Shown here piece by piece: positions 51,717 through 58,985 of a stretch of DNA of 64,000 bases. The DNA lies in the NCBI GenBank assembly GCA_050331815.1, contig JBHJGM010000004.1:62001-126000 (forward strand). Reading direction: 5' to 3'. The notes beneath the pieces are model-generated. The model did no database searches. It saw only the letters and a list, made by a program, of their open reading frames with translations, and was not told the DNA's origin. Every line of letters starts with the position of its first letter. The stretch's first letter is position 1. Both the position numbers and the translations under genes were made by a program. The stretch comes from JBHJGM01 sp050331815. Lineage in GTDB: Bacteria; Verrucomicrobiota; Verrucomicrobiia; Opitutales; JBHJGM01.

Positions 51717-52313
51717 CTAGTAGAAAGCGGCGCGTGGCTTGGCCGCGGCGGAAAGGGCGACGTTGGAAGAAGCGATCAAGCCGGGCACAAAGTGCGTCTC
51801 CGGGTTGGGCACGCTGCGCAGGGCGGTACGCGCCGCCACGCGTTCGAATGGCTGCGCTTCGGCGTCGGTCGGATTGGTCGCGCTGGTCACCGCGAGGACG
51901 GGAAATTCTGCCTGCGTCGGCTCGACTTCGGCGATCTGCACGAGGGGCTCAACGGAAGTTTTAGCCAGGACCGCTTCAACAGGAGCCGTAGGGTTGTTTT
52001 CCGCCGTGACGGCTGGCGGTTGTGTGGCATCCCCGACGATGGAAGGTCCCAGGACCGGGCCAAAGATCACAAAAGCGACGGAGGCCGCCGCGGCGGACGC
52101 AGCGAACATCAGGCGGGCGTGGGCATTGAGAAAGGTCCAGAAGCGATCCCGCCGTGAGCCCCGGCCCATGGCATGGCGCAGGGATTTTTTGGCCAGTTTG
52201 TGTTCAAACTGCTCCCAAAAGGCGGGGTCGGGCTTTTCCTGGCGCTTCAAGCGCAGCAAGTCACCCACTTCAAGGTGTCCCTTTTTGTTTTTCAGCAAAT
52301 CTTTCAGGCTCAT
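51717..52313 (-). CDS. Single-pass membrane protein, probable anti-sigma factor
   Basis: A 198-residue product with a basic cytoplasmic N-terminus (MSLKDLLKNKKGHLEVGDLL, then DPAFWEQFEHKLAKKSLRHA), one membrane helix at about 68-92 (LMFAASAAAASVAFVIFGPVLG), and an outer part rich in Ala, Pro, Val and Glu. No zinc anti-sigma motif (His-x3-Cys-x2-Cys) is present. The role is inferred from position: it starts 107 bp downstream of the ECF sigma factor gene on the same strand, where anti-sigma genes usually lie. Confidence 0.6.
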   Translation of the reverse strand: MSLKDLLKNKKGHLEVGDLLRLKRQEKPDPAFWEQFEHKLAKKSLRHAMGRGSRRDRFWTFLNAHARLMFAASAAAASVAFVIFGPVLGPSIVGDATQPPAVTAENNPTAPVEAVLAKTSVEPLVQIAEVEPTQAEFPVLAVTSATNPTDAEAQPFERVAARTALRSVPNPETHFVPGLIASSNVALSAAAKPRAAFY

Positions 52314-52419
52314 CAGTGGTCTTTGGGGACCGGCGGGGTGTTTCCGGATGGTCCTGCGGAACAGGTGGCAGACAGTAGGTTTAAGGTGTTGTGAGACAAG
52401 CAGTTGCGACGTTCTAAAA

Positions 52420-53082
52420 TTAGCCGAGATAACGCTCGAGGTCGGCCTGCAAGCGATTTTTGGCGTAGTGCAAGCGCGAGCGAACCGTACCCTCGGAACA
52501 CCCCAGCACCGATGCTATCTGGCTGTGGCTCAAACCCTCGATTTCATACAGGACGACGACCGTCCTATGCTTCATAGACAGACTTTGGAGCGCTTCGTTC
52601 AGTTTTTCCTGCAGTTCGCGCAGCAGGGCACCGCGCTCGGCACCGGTACGCGCGACCAGTGTCTCCAGCATCTCCTCGGGCACACCTTCCTCATCGAGCT
52701 GGTCGAAGCTGAAAAAGCGCCGGTAGCGATTCTTCTTTAGAAAGCTGAGGGTGTTGTTGACCGCGATGCGGTACAGCCAGGTAAAAAATGCGCTCTTGCC
52801 CTTGAAACGTCCGATCGAGCGGAAGGCCTTGATGAAGGCTTCCTGAGTCAGGTCGGAGGCGTCCTCGTGGTTGGCGGTCAAATTGTAGATAACCGAATAC
52901 AGGCGCTCGCGGTACTTGCGCACGAGCTGGTCAAAGGCCGTGGTGTCGCCCTGCTGCACGCGTTCGACGAGCGCAAAGTCAACGGCGAGGCTGCTTTCGG
53001 CAACCTCCAGGGCGGCTCCGGCCTGGACCGTATCGGAAAATCCGTCGGCACGGGCTTTGGCGTTCTGTGACTGTGCGGGCAC
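52420..53082 (-). CDS. ECF-type RNA polymerase sigma factor
   Basis: A 220-residue sigma-70 family member of the RpoE type. Region 2 is FDQLVRKYRERLYSVIYNLT with DASDLTQEAFIKAFRSIGRF and FFTWLYRIAVNNTLSFLKK. Region 4 is LSMKHRTVVVLYEIEGLSHS with IASVLGCSEGTVRSRLHYAK. The N-terminal 35 residues are an extra acidic lead. The downstream genes encode a membrane protein, an HtrA-like pseudoprotease and an exported protein, which suggests an envelope-stress module. ECF factors often activate their own operon, but I could not fix a promoter motif. Confidence 0.93.
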   Translation of the reverse strand: MPAQSQNAKARADGFSDTVQAGAALEVAESSLAVDFALVERVQQGDTTAFDQLVRKYRERLYSVIYNLTANHEDASDLTQEAFIKAFRSIGRFKGKSAFFTWLYRIAVNNTLSFLKKNRYRRFFSFDQLDEEGVPEEMLETLVARTGAERGALLRELQEKLNEALQSLSMKHRTVVVLYEIEGLSHSQIASVLGCSEGTVRSRLHYAKNRLQADLERYLG

Positions 53083-53263
53083 GTGGGCTTAAGGGCGTCC
53101 TGTAGAGGTAATGAACGGCATTGGGTGGGGAATCAATGGTGAATCGGCACGCCCGGCGACACGCTTACCCATCAACTCCACAAAAATACGGATGCGCTGC
53201 CTTCAGAATTATTCCTGAGCGACGATAGGGAAGTGAAGCAGCAACTGTTTGAGGATTGCACCC

Positions 53264-53629
53264 ATGTCTGACGTACCCTCCACCAATTCCACCCTCGCCT
53301 CTGAAACTCAAACCACCACGCCGCGTCTTTTCCGCGAAGTTGTCGTTATCCTCCCTCGGCGGACGCCCAAAACGGGCTCGCATTTTTACTGCCTGACCTC
53401 CGAGGGACCCAAGGCGCTCTACGATCAGGAGGTCTTCGAGTACCTGGTTTCTGACGACGAGATCCTGGTGGAGTTTTGCCCCGGGGATATCTGGGCTTAT
53501 CCCAGTGTGGCCTCGGGCCCGCTGGCCAGTCGTCTGGACGACCGGTTGAAAGCCCTGGTTCGCACGCGTAGCGCCGCGCGGTTGCACCAGACCCGCCAGC
53601 GCCAGGCGCGTCGCAGCACCATCTCGTAA
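53264..53629 (+). CDS. Conserved-looking small protein of unknown function
   Basis: Not recognised. The 121-residue product has a Ser/Thr-rich N-terminus, a compact core with REVVVILPRRTPKTGSHFYC and a basic C-terminal tail (RTRSAARLHQTRQRQARRS) that could bind nucleic acid. GAGG lies 9 bp before ATG 53264, a fair ribosome binding site that decides the start over the in-frame TTG at 53249. It is divergent from the sigma factor gene, with 181 bp between starts, and converges on hipT. Confidence 0.55.
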   Translation: MSDVPSTNSTLASETQTTTPRLFREVVVILPRRTPKTGSHFYCLTSEGPKALYDQEVFEYLVSDDEILVEFCPGDIWAYPSVASGPLASRLDDRLKALVRTRSAARLHQTRQRQARRSTIS

Positions 53630-53660
53630 CCGCCGCGCCCACCCGGGTGACGACAAGCGT

Positions 53661-54599
53661 TCAACCGCCTGCCCGGAGTGTTTCCAGACGTCGCTCAATC
53701 AACTCCAGATAGCGCGCCTGGTCTTTCTCGCCAAGGAAGCTGGCGGCGATGGTTGTGCGCCACAACGAGAGCGCATCGATAAGCTTGGCGAGCGTCTCCT
53801 CGACGATGACGCGATTCAAACCGCAGCGCTCGCGGCCCAGGTAATCCACCAGCAACTGGCGGGTGAAGCCGGCGCGCTTGCCGTCGAGCGGGAGGGCGCT
53901 TTCGCTGGGCTCGCGCAGGACCAGGTGGGTACTTAGAAAGTCGTAACAGGGCGCGAGTTTGTGGATACCGCGTGCCTGCCAGATGGAATAGTTTTTGAGG
54001 TGCATGTCGTCGTTGCCGACCACCCAGTTGAAACAGAAGCGGCGGAAGAACTCGGCTTTTTCGATCTGCGCAAAGGTGCAAAACTGCTCGATCACGCCGA
54101 TGAGCTTCTCCACGGAAAAGTCGTACTTCGTGTCGCGGGAAAGGCCAGCGAGCTGGGCAAAATCCTCGACGGGGCGGCGCTGGTTGCGCCCGTGGCGGTC
54201 GAAACGCCGGATCCAGAAAACCAGCGCGCGGTGGTTGGCCCAGAGGAGACCATGGTCGGGGACCTCCAAACCGTATTGGACGGCCAGCTTGAGGGTGAGA
54301 TCCTCGTTTTCGGGAACGTCCGGGTAGGCCGGGTTGGGGGGCTTGAGAATGAAGCGCCCGCCCGTATCCACAAGATCGATACGCTCTTCGGAGAGTCGCA
54401 GCACCGCGCTGAGCTTGGGCTGCACGCCCTGGATGGACATGCGCGCGGCTCGCGCGGCGGCCTCCTGCAGGAGCAGGTCCGGGCTGAAGGGGAGGGTCTG
54501 CAGGGACTGAAGCTTGGGGTGCAGCCGCCGCAGCCCGGCGGCCGAATACACCTGGCCATCGTCGAGCGCCTCGTAGGTGATGGGGCAACGCGCGCTCAT
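53661..54599 (-). CDS. hipT: HipT-like serine/threonine kinase toxin
   Basis: HipA-family kinase of 312 residues that lacks the N-subdomain-1 of classical HipA (about 440 residues), as in the three-gene HipBST system. The Gly-rich loop is MSIQGVQPKLSAVL (Ser55-Ile56-Gln57), where HipT proteins carry a short Ser-containing autophosphorylation motif. The catalytic segment is VVGNDDMHLKNYS with Asp198 as the likely base, and the metal Asp220 is in LAPCYDFLST. Known HipT phosphorylates tryptophanyl-tRNA synthetase and stops translation; the target here is not known. The start overlaps the hipS stop (ATGA). Confidence 0.88.
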   Translation of the reverse strand: MSARCPITYEALDDGQVYSAAGLRRLHPKLQSLQTLPFSPDLLLQEAAARAARMSIQGVQPKLSAVLRLSEERIDLVDTGGRFILKPPNPAYPDVPENEDLTLKLAVQYGLEVPDHGLLWANHRALVFWIRRFDRHGRNQRRPVEDFAQLAGLSRDTKYDFSVEKLIGVIEQFCTFAQIEKAEFFRRFCFNWVVGNDDMHLKNYSIWQARGIHKLAPCYDFLSTHLVLREPSESALPLDGKRAGFTRQLLVDYLGRERCGLNRVIVEETLAKLIDALSLWRTTIAASFLGEKDQARYLELIERRLETLRAGG

Positions 54600-54922
54600 G
54601 CTTCGTGGTGCACGGTGACGTCGCCCACCAGGTCTTCGCCAACGGCCAGAATCTGGGCAAAGTAATCGTGCCGGTCGACTTTCAGCGTACGCAGGAGGGC
54701 GTCCAGTTGCGCCCCTTCCGGCAGCAGCCCGTCAAAAAAAGGGGGGAACTTTGACCAGGTGTAGGCTGCCTCGCGCACAGGTAAGGCCAGCGAGATTGGC
54801 GGCCCAGTGTAATCGGTGTCGTAGGTAAAGATGAACTGGCCGTCTACGTTCTCGGTCAGGCAGCCGGCGCGCTGACCGGCCTTGTGCACTTCAGCGGCCT
54901 GGCGGATGGGTGCGTCGCTCAT
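54596..54922 (-). CDS. hipS: HipS-like small antitoxin (HipA N-subdomain-1 homologue)
   Basis: A 108-residue protein corresponding to the HipA N-terminal subdomain (ISLALPVREAAYTWSKFPPF, then FDGLLPEGAQLDALL). In characterised HipBST systems this free small protein, rather than HipB, neutralises HipT. ATG 54922 begins one base after the hipB stop and the gene overlaps hipT by four bases, so the three proteins are tightly coupled. The upstream frame to 54958 is not needed. Confidence 0.85.
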   Translation of the reverse strand: MSDAPIRQAAEVHKAGQRAGCLTENVDGQFIFTYDTDYTGPPISLALPVREAAYTWSKFPPFFDGLLPEGAQLDALLRTLKVDRHDYFAQILAVGEDLVGDVTVHHEA

Positions 54923-54923
54923 A

Positions 54924-55151
54924 TCAGTCTGGGCTTGCCAGGTCGGTGGGCGCCGCATGATGGGGCGCCTGAGCCTGAAGTCGGATGTTCAATGCACGGC
55001 AGACGGCTTGAATCGTGGTAAAGCGGGTGTCGCTGCGATCGTTTTCCAACTCCCAGACGGCGGTCTTGCCCACCCCGGCCAGTTTGGCCAATTCCTGCTG
55101 AGTCAGCCCGCTGGTCGTGCGGACCTCATTGATGAAAGTACCCAAGGACAT
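54924..55151 (-). CDS. hipB: HipB-like HTH repressor
   Basis: A 75-residue Xre-type DNA-binding protein: TSGLTQQELAKLAGVGKTAV forms the helix-turn-helix, then WELENDRSDTRFTTIQAVCR. First gene of the hipBST operon. ATG 55151-55149 touches the first of four TATCG-N6-CGATA palindromes, so the transcript leader must be very short or the promoter overlaps the operators. It probably represses its own operon, with HipS and HipT as co-factors. The frame is open to 55199, but that would translate the operator. Confidence 0.87.
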   Translation of the reverse strand: MSLGTFINEVRTTSGLTQQELAKLAGVGKTAVWELENDRSDTRFTTIQAVCRALNIRLQAQAPHHAAPTDLASPD

Positions 55152-55381
55152 ATCGCGATAACGATAAAAATGGGTAGTTTTGCCGGAAAAGCGATACAAA
55201 ACTCAGCAAAACTGCCCGAAAATATCGCTAAAACGATAAAATACGCCTGTCTGAGCAAGAAATCGCATCCCAGAAGTCCCAACTAGCCAGAAATATCGTC
55301 AAAGCGATAAAATTTACTGATTAAGGTGAAGGATTCGCCTAAAACAGTCTTCCAGGGCTTTAAAATATCGCCATAACGATA
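55151..55381. promoter_or_regulatory. Four evenly spaced HipB-type operators (TATCG-N6-CGATA)
   Basis: Inverted repeats TATCG-N6-CGATA lie at 55151-55166, 55223-55238, 55294-55309 and 55366-55381. Start-to-start distances are 72, 71 and 72 bp, close to seven helical turns. Each is followed on the plus strand by an A run (CGATAAAA) and three are preceded by AA. The DNA between copies is not repeated. Half-sites CGATA also occur at 55192-55196 and 55420-55424. The resemblance to E. coli HipB operators (TATCC-N8-GGATA) and the position before hipB make these the likely repressor sites. Confidence 0.85.
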
Positions 55382-55530
55382 AAAAAGAAGGGTTTTCTGC
55401 AAGCTGGGCGTCCTGCAAGCGATACCCCCAGACCCCGTGCCGAGCGAACTTGCCGCGACGTACCAGACAGGCTGCCATCCGTGCGCTTTAGAGTTTCCGG
55501 GTAGAAGCCAGCCAGGGGGGAACGAAACGC
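55382..55530. other. Non-coding remainder between the hip operators and phoU
   Basis: Apart from one CGATA half-site at 55420-55424 I see nothing here: no gene, hairpin with T run or repeat. Together with the operator array it makes a 379-bp gene-free stretch. The phoU gene of the phosphate operon ends at its right side. Confidence 0.6.
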
Positions 55531-56220
55531 CTAGCCTGCCTGTGAGCGGACGGATTCGCGGGCGGCCTGGCCACCGTAGCGCACGTCTTCACCGCTGAGC
55601 AGAAAGATGACCTCTTCGGCGATGTTTTTGGCGTGGTCGCCGATGCGTTCCAGCGAGCGCGAGACAAAGATCAGCTCGATGGCCTGGTCGCAGAGGCTGG
55701 GGTTGTCGGCGATCAACTCCTTGAGCAGGTCGTAGTTGTCGCGGTTGACCGCATCGATTTGCTTGTCGCGACGGGGGATGGTGAGGGCCTTGGTCAGGTC
55801 CTCGTCGATGAAGCTGTCCAGAGCGTCGCGCAGCAGGTCCAGGCTCATGTCGGCGAGTTCCGGGATGCGGTAAAACAGGCGTGGCGGCTGGCTGAGGGCC
55901 AGGTTACGCGCCCTTTTGGCAATGCCGGTGGCTTCATCGCCGACGCGCTCCAGATCGTGCGAGGCCTTCATGGCGGTGGTGAGCAGACGCAGATCGGAGG
56001 CCACGGGCGAACGCAGGCTAATGTAGCGGATGGACTCGCGATCAATCATGAGCTCGAGCGAATCGACGGATTCGTCCATGTCGATAACCTCACTGGCCAG
56101 CGGCGCATCGGCTTTGACGAGGGACTCGATGGCCAGGCGGGTGATCTCAATTGTCAGCTCACCCATGCGCACCAGGTTGGTGCGCAGCGATTCGAGTTCG
56201 GTATGGAAATAGCGTCTCAC
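55531..56220 (-). CDS. phoU: Phosphate-signalling protein PhoU
   Basis: A 229-residue all-helical protein with two PhoU repeats (MGELTIEITRLAIESLVKAD and later LMIDRESIRYISLRSPVASD with LRLLTTAMKASHDLERVGDEAT), ending in IFVSRSLERIGDHAKNIAEEVIF. It links the Pst transporter to the PhoR kinase and dampens phosphate uptake and signalling. Last gene of the pstSCAB-phoU order on the minus strand, 122 bp after pstB. No phoB or phoR gene is in the window. Confidence 0.95.
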   Translation of the reverse strand: MRRYFHTELESLRTNLVRMGELTIEITRLAIESLVKADAPLASEVIDMDESVDSLELMIDRESIRYISLRSPVASDLRLLTTAMKASHDLERVGDEATGIAKRARNLALSQPPRLFYRIPELADMSLDLLRDALDSFIDEDLTKALTIPRRDKQIDAVNRDNYDLLKELIADNPSLCDQAIELIFVSRSLERIGDHAKNIAEEVIFLLSGEDVRYGGQAARESVRSQAG

Positions 56221-56342
56221 GACGGAGGTGACGTGAACCGGAAAGGTGAAAGGTGTTAGCGATGCTGAACCCGCGGCGGGCCGCGAAAGCGCGTGCTAAA
56301 AAGATCCGAGGCTAAGCTCCGGACCTTCGAGCGTCGACCCGT

Positions 56343-57194
56343 TTAGCCGAAGCGGCCGGAAACATAAGCTTCGGTTTTCTCGTCCTGCGGGTTCATGAAA
56401 ATTGTTTCTGTCTCGTTGTATTCGATCAGCTTGCCCAGGAAGAAGAAGGCGGTGCGGTCGGAAACGCGGGCGGCCTGCTGCATGTTGTGGGTCACGATGA
56501 CGATGGTGTAAGCCTTCTTCAGCTCGTGGATCAGCTCCTCGACCTTGGCCGTGGCGATCGGGTCCAGAGCCGAGCAGGGCTCATCCATCAGGATGATCTC
56601 GGGGCGCACGGCTAGGGCGCGGGCGATGCACAGGCGCTGTTGCTGGCCGCCGGAGAGGCCGAGCCCGCTTTCGTTCAGGCGATCCTTGACCTCGTCCCAA
56701 AGGGCCGCCTGACGCAGGCTCTTTTCCACGGTCTCGTCGAGGTCGCTCTTGCGTTTGACCCCTTGAATGCGCAGTCCGTAGGCAACGTTCTCGTAGATGG
56801 ACTTGGGGAAGGGGTTGGACTTTTGGAAGACCATGCCGACGCGCTTGCGCAGTTCGATCACGTCGACGTTGCTGTCGTAGATATCGACCTTTTTGATGCG
56901 GATGTGCCCGTTGCCGATGCGGGCAACGTCGATCAGGTCGTTCATACGGTTGAGACAACGCAGCAGCGTGCTTTTGCCACAGCCTGACGGCCCGATGAAG
57001 GCGGTCACCAGCCCTTCCTTGATGTTCAGATCAATCGCGTGGAGGGCCTGCTTGGTACCGTAAAAGAAATCGAGCTTGGAGACCTCGATAATGTCGCGCT
57101 GATTGCCGCCGGAGGTGTCCGTGGAAGGGTTTTCGCGCACAGCCTGGACCAAATCTGGACGGGTGGCGGTTTGACTGGTGGAGGTTTCGCTCAT
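56343..57194 (-). CDS. pstB: Phosphate ABC transporter ATP-binding protein
   Basis: ATPase of the high-affinity phosphate importer. The 283-residue protein has Walker A GPSGCGKSTLLRCL, Q loop MVFQKSNPFPKSIYENVAYG, signature LSGGQQQRLCIARALAV, Walker B EIILMDEPCSALDP and the switch His in IVIVTHNMQQAARV. From ATG 57194 it has a 35-residue N-terminal lead before the ABC fold. The frame is open to 57437 but that lead is not protein-like. Fits between pstA and phoU. Confidence 0.97.
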   Translation of the reverse strand: MSETSTSQTATRPDLVQAVRENPSTDTSGGNQRDIIEVSKLDFFYGTKQALHAIDLNIKEGLVTAFIGPSGCGKSTLLRCLNRMNDLIDVARIGNGHIRIKKVDIYDSNVDVIELRKRVGMVFQKSNPFPKSIYENVAYGLRIQGVKRKSDLDETVEKSLRQAALWDEVKDRLNESGLGLSGGQQQRLCIARALAVRPEIILMDEPCSALDPIATAKVEELIHELKKAYTIVIVTHNMQQAARVSDRTAFFFLGKLIEYNETETIFMNPQDEKTEAYVSGRFG

Positions 57195-57342
57195 CGGAGT
57201 TGGCGGCAGCTGACGTCGGGGTGAATGTATACGCGATTCGGGTAGGGGTTTGCCAGACTTGAAGCGATTTTGCCGCCAATTCGCGGGAAACGGAGACGTA
57301 ACGAGTCTGTAACAAAGAGTGACATGCGTGTGGATGGGCCGG

Positions 57343-58971
57343 TTACCACTTGTAGAGCCTGCGCATGCGGATGCGCAGGAGAATGGAGGCCAGGGCGAAG
57401 CTGCCGACCAGCACCAGAAACACAAAGGAGGCGCCAAACTGCATCGGCTCGGTGTAGACCGTACGGTTGATTTGCAGGCTAACTACGTAAATGTGATACG
57501 GCAGGGCCATCACCCCTTTCACGAAAAATTCCCACCAGTGCTCGCCCTCCCAGGGGAACTGGCTGGCCCGCGCGAAGGCAGCCGTGTACATGATGGGCGC
57601 GGTCTCTCCGGCCACGCGGGTCAGGCCGAGGATCGAGGACGTCAAAATGCCGGGCAGGGCGTAGGGGAGCACGTTGGTGCGGATGGACTGCCACTTGGTC
57701 GCCCCCAGCGCGAGCGAACCCTCGCGAAAGCCGACCGGGACCGAGCGCAGCGATTCCTCACTGGCGGCGATCACGATGGGCAGCACCATGAAGGCCAGGG
57801 TGAAGCAGCCAGCCGTCAGCGACACGCCCAGGTCCAGCGCGATGACGAACATGCCAAACCCAAAAATGCCGAAGACGATGGAGGGGACCCCGGCCAGGTT
57901 CAGCACGGACAGCCGGACGATGTCCAGCAGCTTGCCGGTGCGGCTGTACTCGCTCAAAAAGATGGCGCAGAGCACGCCCAGCGTCAGCGCGATCACCATC
58001 GCGCCAAAGGAGAGCAGCAGCGTGCCCACAATGGGAAAGAGGATGCCGCCACCGGCGTGCGAAAAGGTCTGGCCTGCGGGGGCTTCGTAGCCGCGCCCGG
58101 CCAGCCACTCCTCCCAGGCGCTCTGCCCCAGTGAAAGCGGCGCGCCCTGGTACTCAAAGCGGTAATTGACCACGTTGTTGGAGATGAATGCGTAGAGGCT
58201 TTCCCCGCGCTCGGCGAGGAAGCCCTCAAGTTGCGCGGCCGGGATTTCGGTGGCTTCGCCGCGGGTAGGGCCCGTTTGCGAGGCCGTCTCGTCAGAGGCT
58301 TCTTCCGCAACTTCAGCGTTCGAGGCGGTCAGCGGGCTGAAGACGAGCCGGAGGTTTTCGACGCCCTCGTAGGTGGTGAAAAAGTCCCAGCGCGCGTCGA
58401 AGCGATATTGGCGAAAGAGGGTGTCGCCCAGCTGATTCATGACTGCGTAGCGCACGGTTCCCTCACGCTGCAGATCGCCGAAAGTGGCCTCGGTCTCCTG
58501 CAGAAATTCTTCCAACTCCGGCCGGGTGAGCGTCTGGTTGCCACCCTGCGCGCGGAACTCGAAGGTGAGGTTGCGCCGCCCCGCGTCTTCCTTGAAGGGC
58601 TCGAGCGTTTCGCGGGTGAAAGCGTTCACATCGCCCAGCGTGACCACCTCGGCCGGAATCTCGCCTTCCTGGATCGAGAAGACGTGCAGGGTCTCGGGCG
58701 AGTTAGCGAGGAAGGTGTTGGTAAAGTAGGGGAAGGTGTCGGTTTTTTCGAAGGAGGTGAAGACTACCGGGGCACCGCGCCAGGCGATCAGCAAAAAAAT
58801 CGAGGCGGCCGCAGCGATCACGGCGTAGGTGGTCAGCCGAAAGATGTTCAGGGCCACCTGTTCGTAGACCTTGGTCTTGGTCACGCGCTTCTCAAAGGGG
58901 CTCCCCTGCGGCGAGGACTGCGGTGCCGGGGGTGGCGACGCGGGCGGAGGTTCGGTGGTGGTCTCGCTCAT
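57343..58971 (-). CDS. pstA: Phosphate ABC transporter permease PstA, with large periplasmic insertion
   Basis: Membrane channel subunit. It is 542 residues where typical PstA has about 280-300. The first helix (about 48-70, TTYAVIAAAASIFLLIAW) is followed by about 240 extra residues with repeated FTSFEKTDTF- and Glu-rich segments. The normal transporter core starts at GGGILFPIVGTLLLSFGAMV. The permease motif is EESLRSVPVGFREGSLALGA. The start lies 15 bp after the pstC stop, within a single operon. Confidence 0.92.
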   Translation of the reverse strand: MSETTTEPPPASPPPAPQSSPQGSPFEKRVTKTKVYEQVALNIFRLTTYAVIAAAASIFLLIAWRGAPVVFTSFEKTDTFPYFTNTFLANSPETLHVFSIQEGEIPAEVVTLGDVNAFTRETLEPFKEDAGRRNLTFEFRAQGGNQTLTRPELEEFLQETEATFGDLQREGTVRYAVMNQLGDTLFRQYRFDARWDFFTTYEGVENLRLVFSPLTASNAEVAEEASDETASQTGPTRGEATEIPAAQLEGFLAERGESLYAFISNNVVNYRFEYQGAPLSLGQSAWEEWLAGRGYEAPAGQTFSHAGGGILFPIVGTLLLSFGAMVIALTLGVLCAIFLSEYSRTGKLLDIVRLSVLNLAGVPSIVFGIFGFGMFVIALDLGVSLTAGCFTLAFMVLPIVIAASEESLRSVPVGFREGSLALGATKWQSIRTNVLPYALPGILTSSILGLTRVAGETAPIMYTAAFARASQFPWEGEHWWEFFVKGVMALPYHIYVVSLQINRTVYTEPMQFGASFVFLVLVGSFALASILLRIRMRRLYKW

Positions 58972-58985
58972 GGTGGAGAGGCGGC

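Noticed and set aside
55151..55381. Possible CRISPR array from regular 71-72 bp spacing
   Set aside because: The repeated part is only a 16-bp palindrome with a variable centre, there are no cas genes, and it precedes a HipB-type repressor; operators explain it better.
57195..57437. N-terminal extension of pstB
   Set aside because: Not ABC-like and runs into the pstA end; ATG 57194 gives the usual protein.
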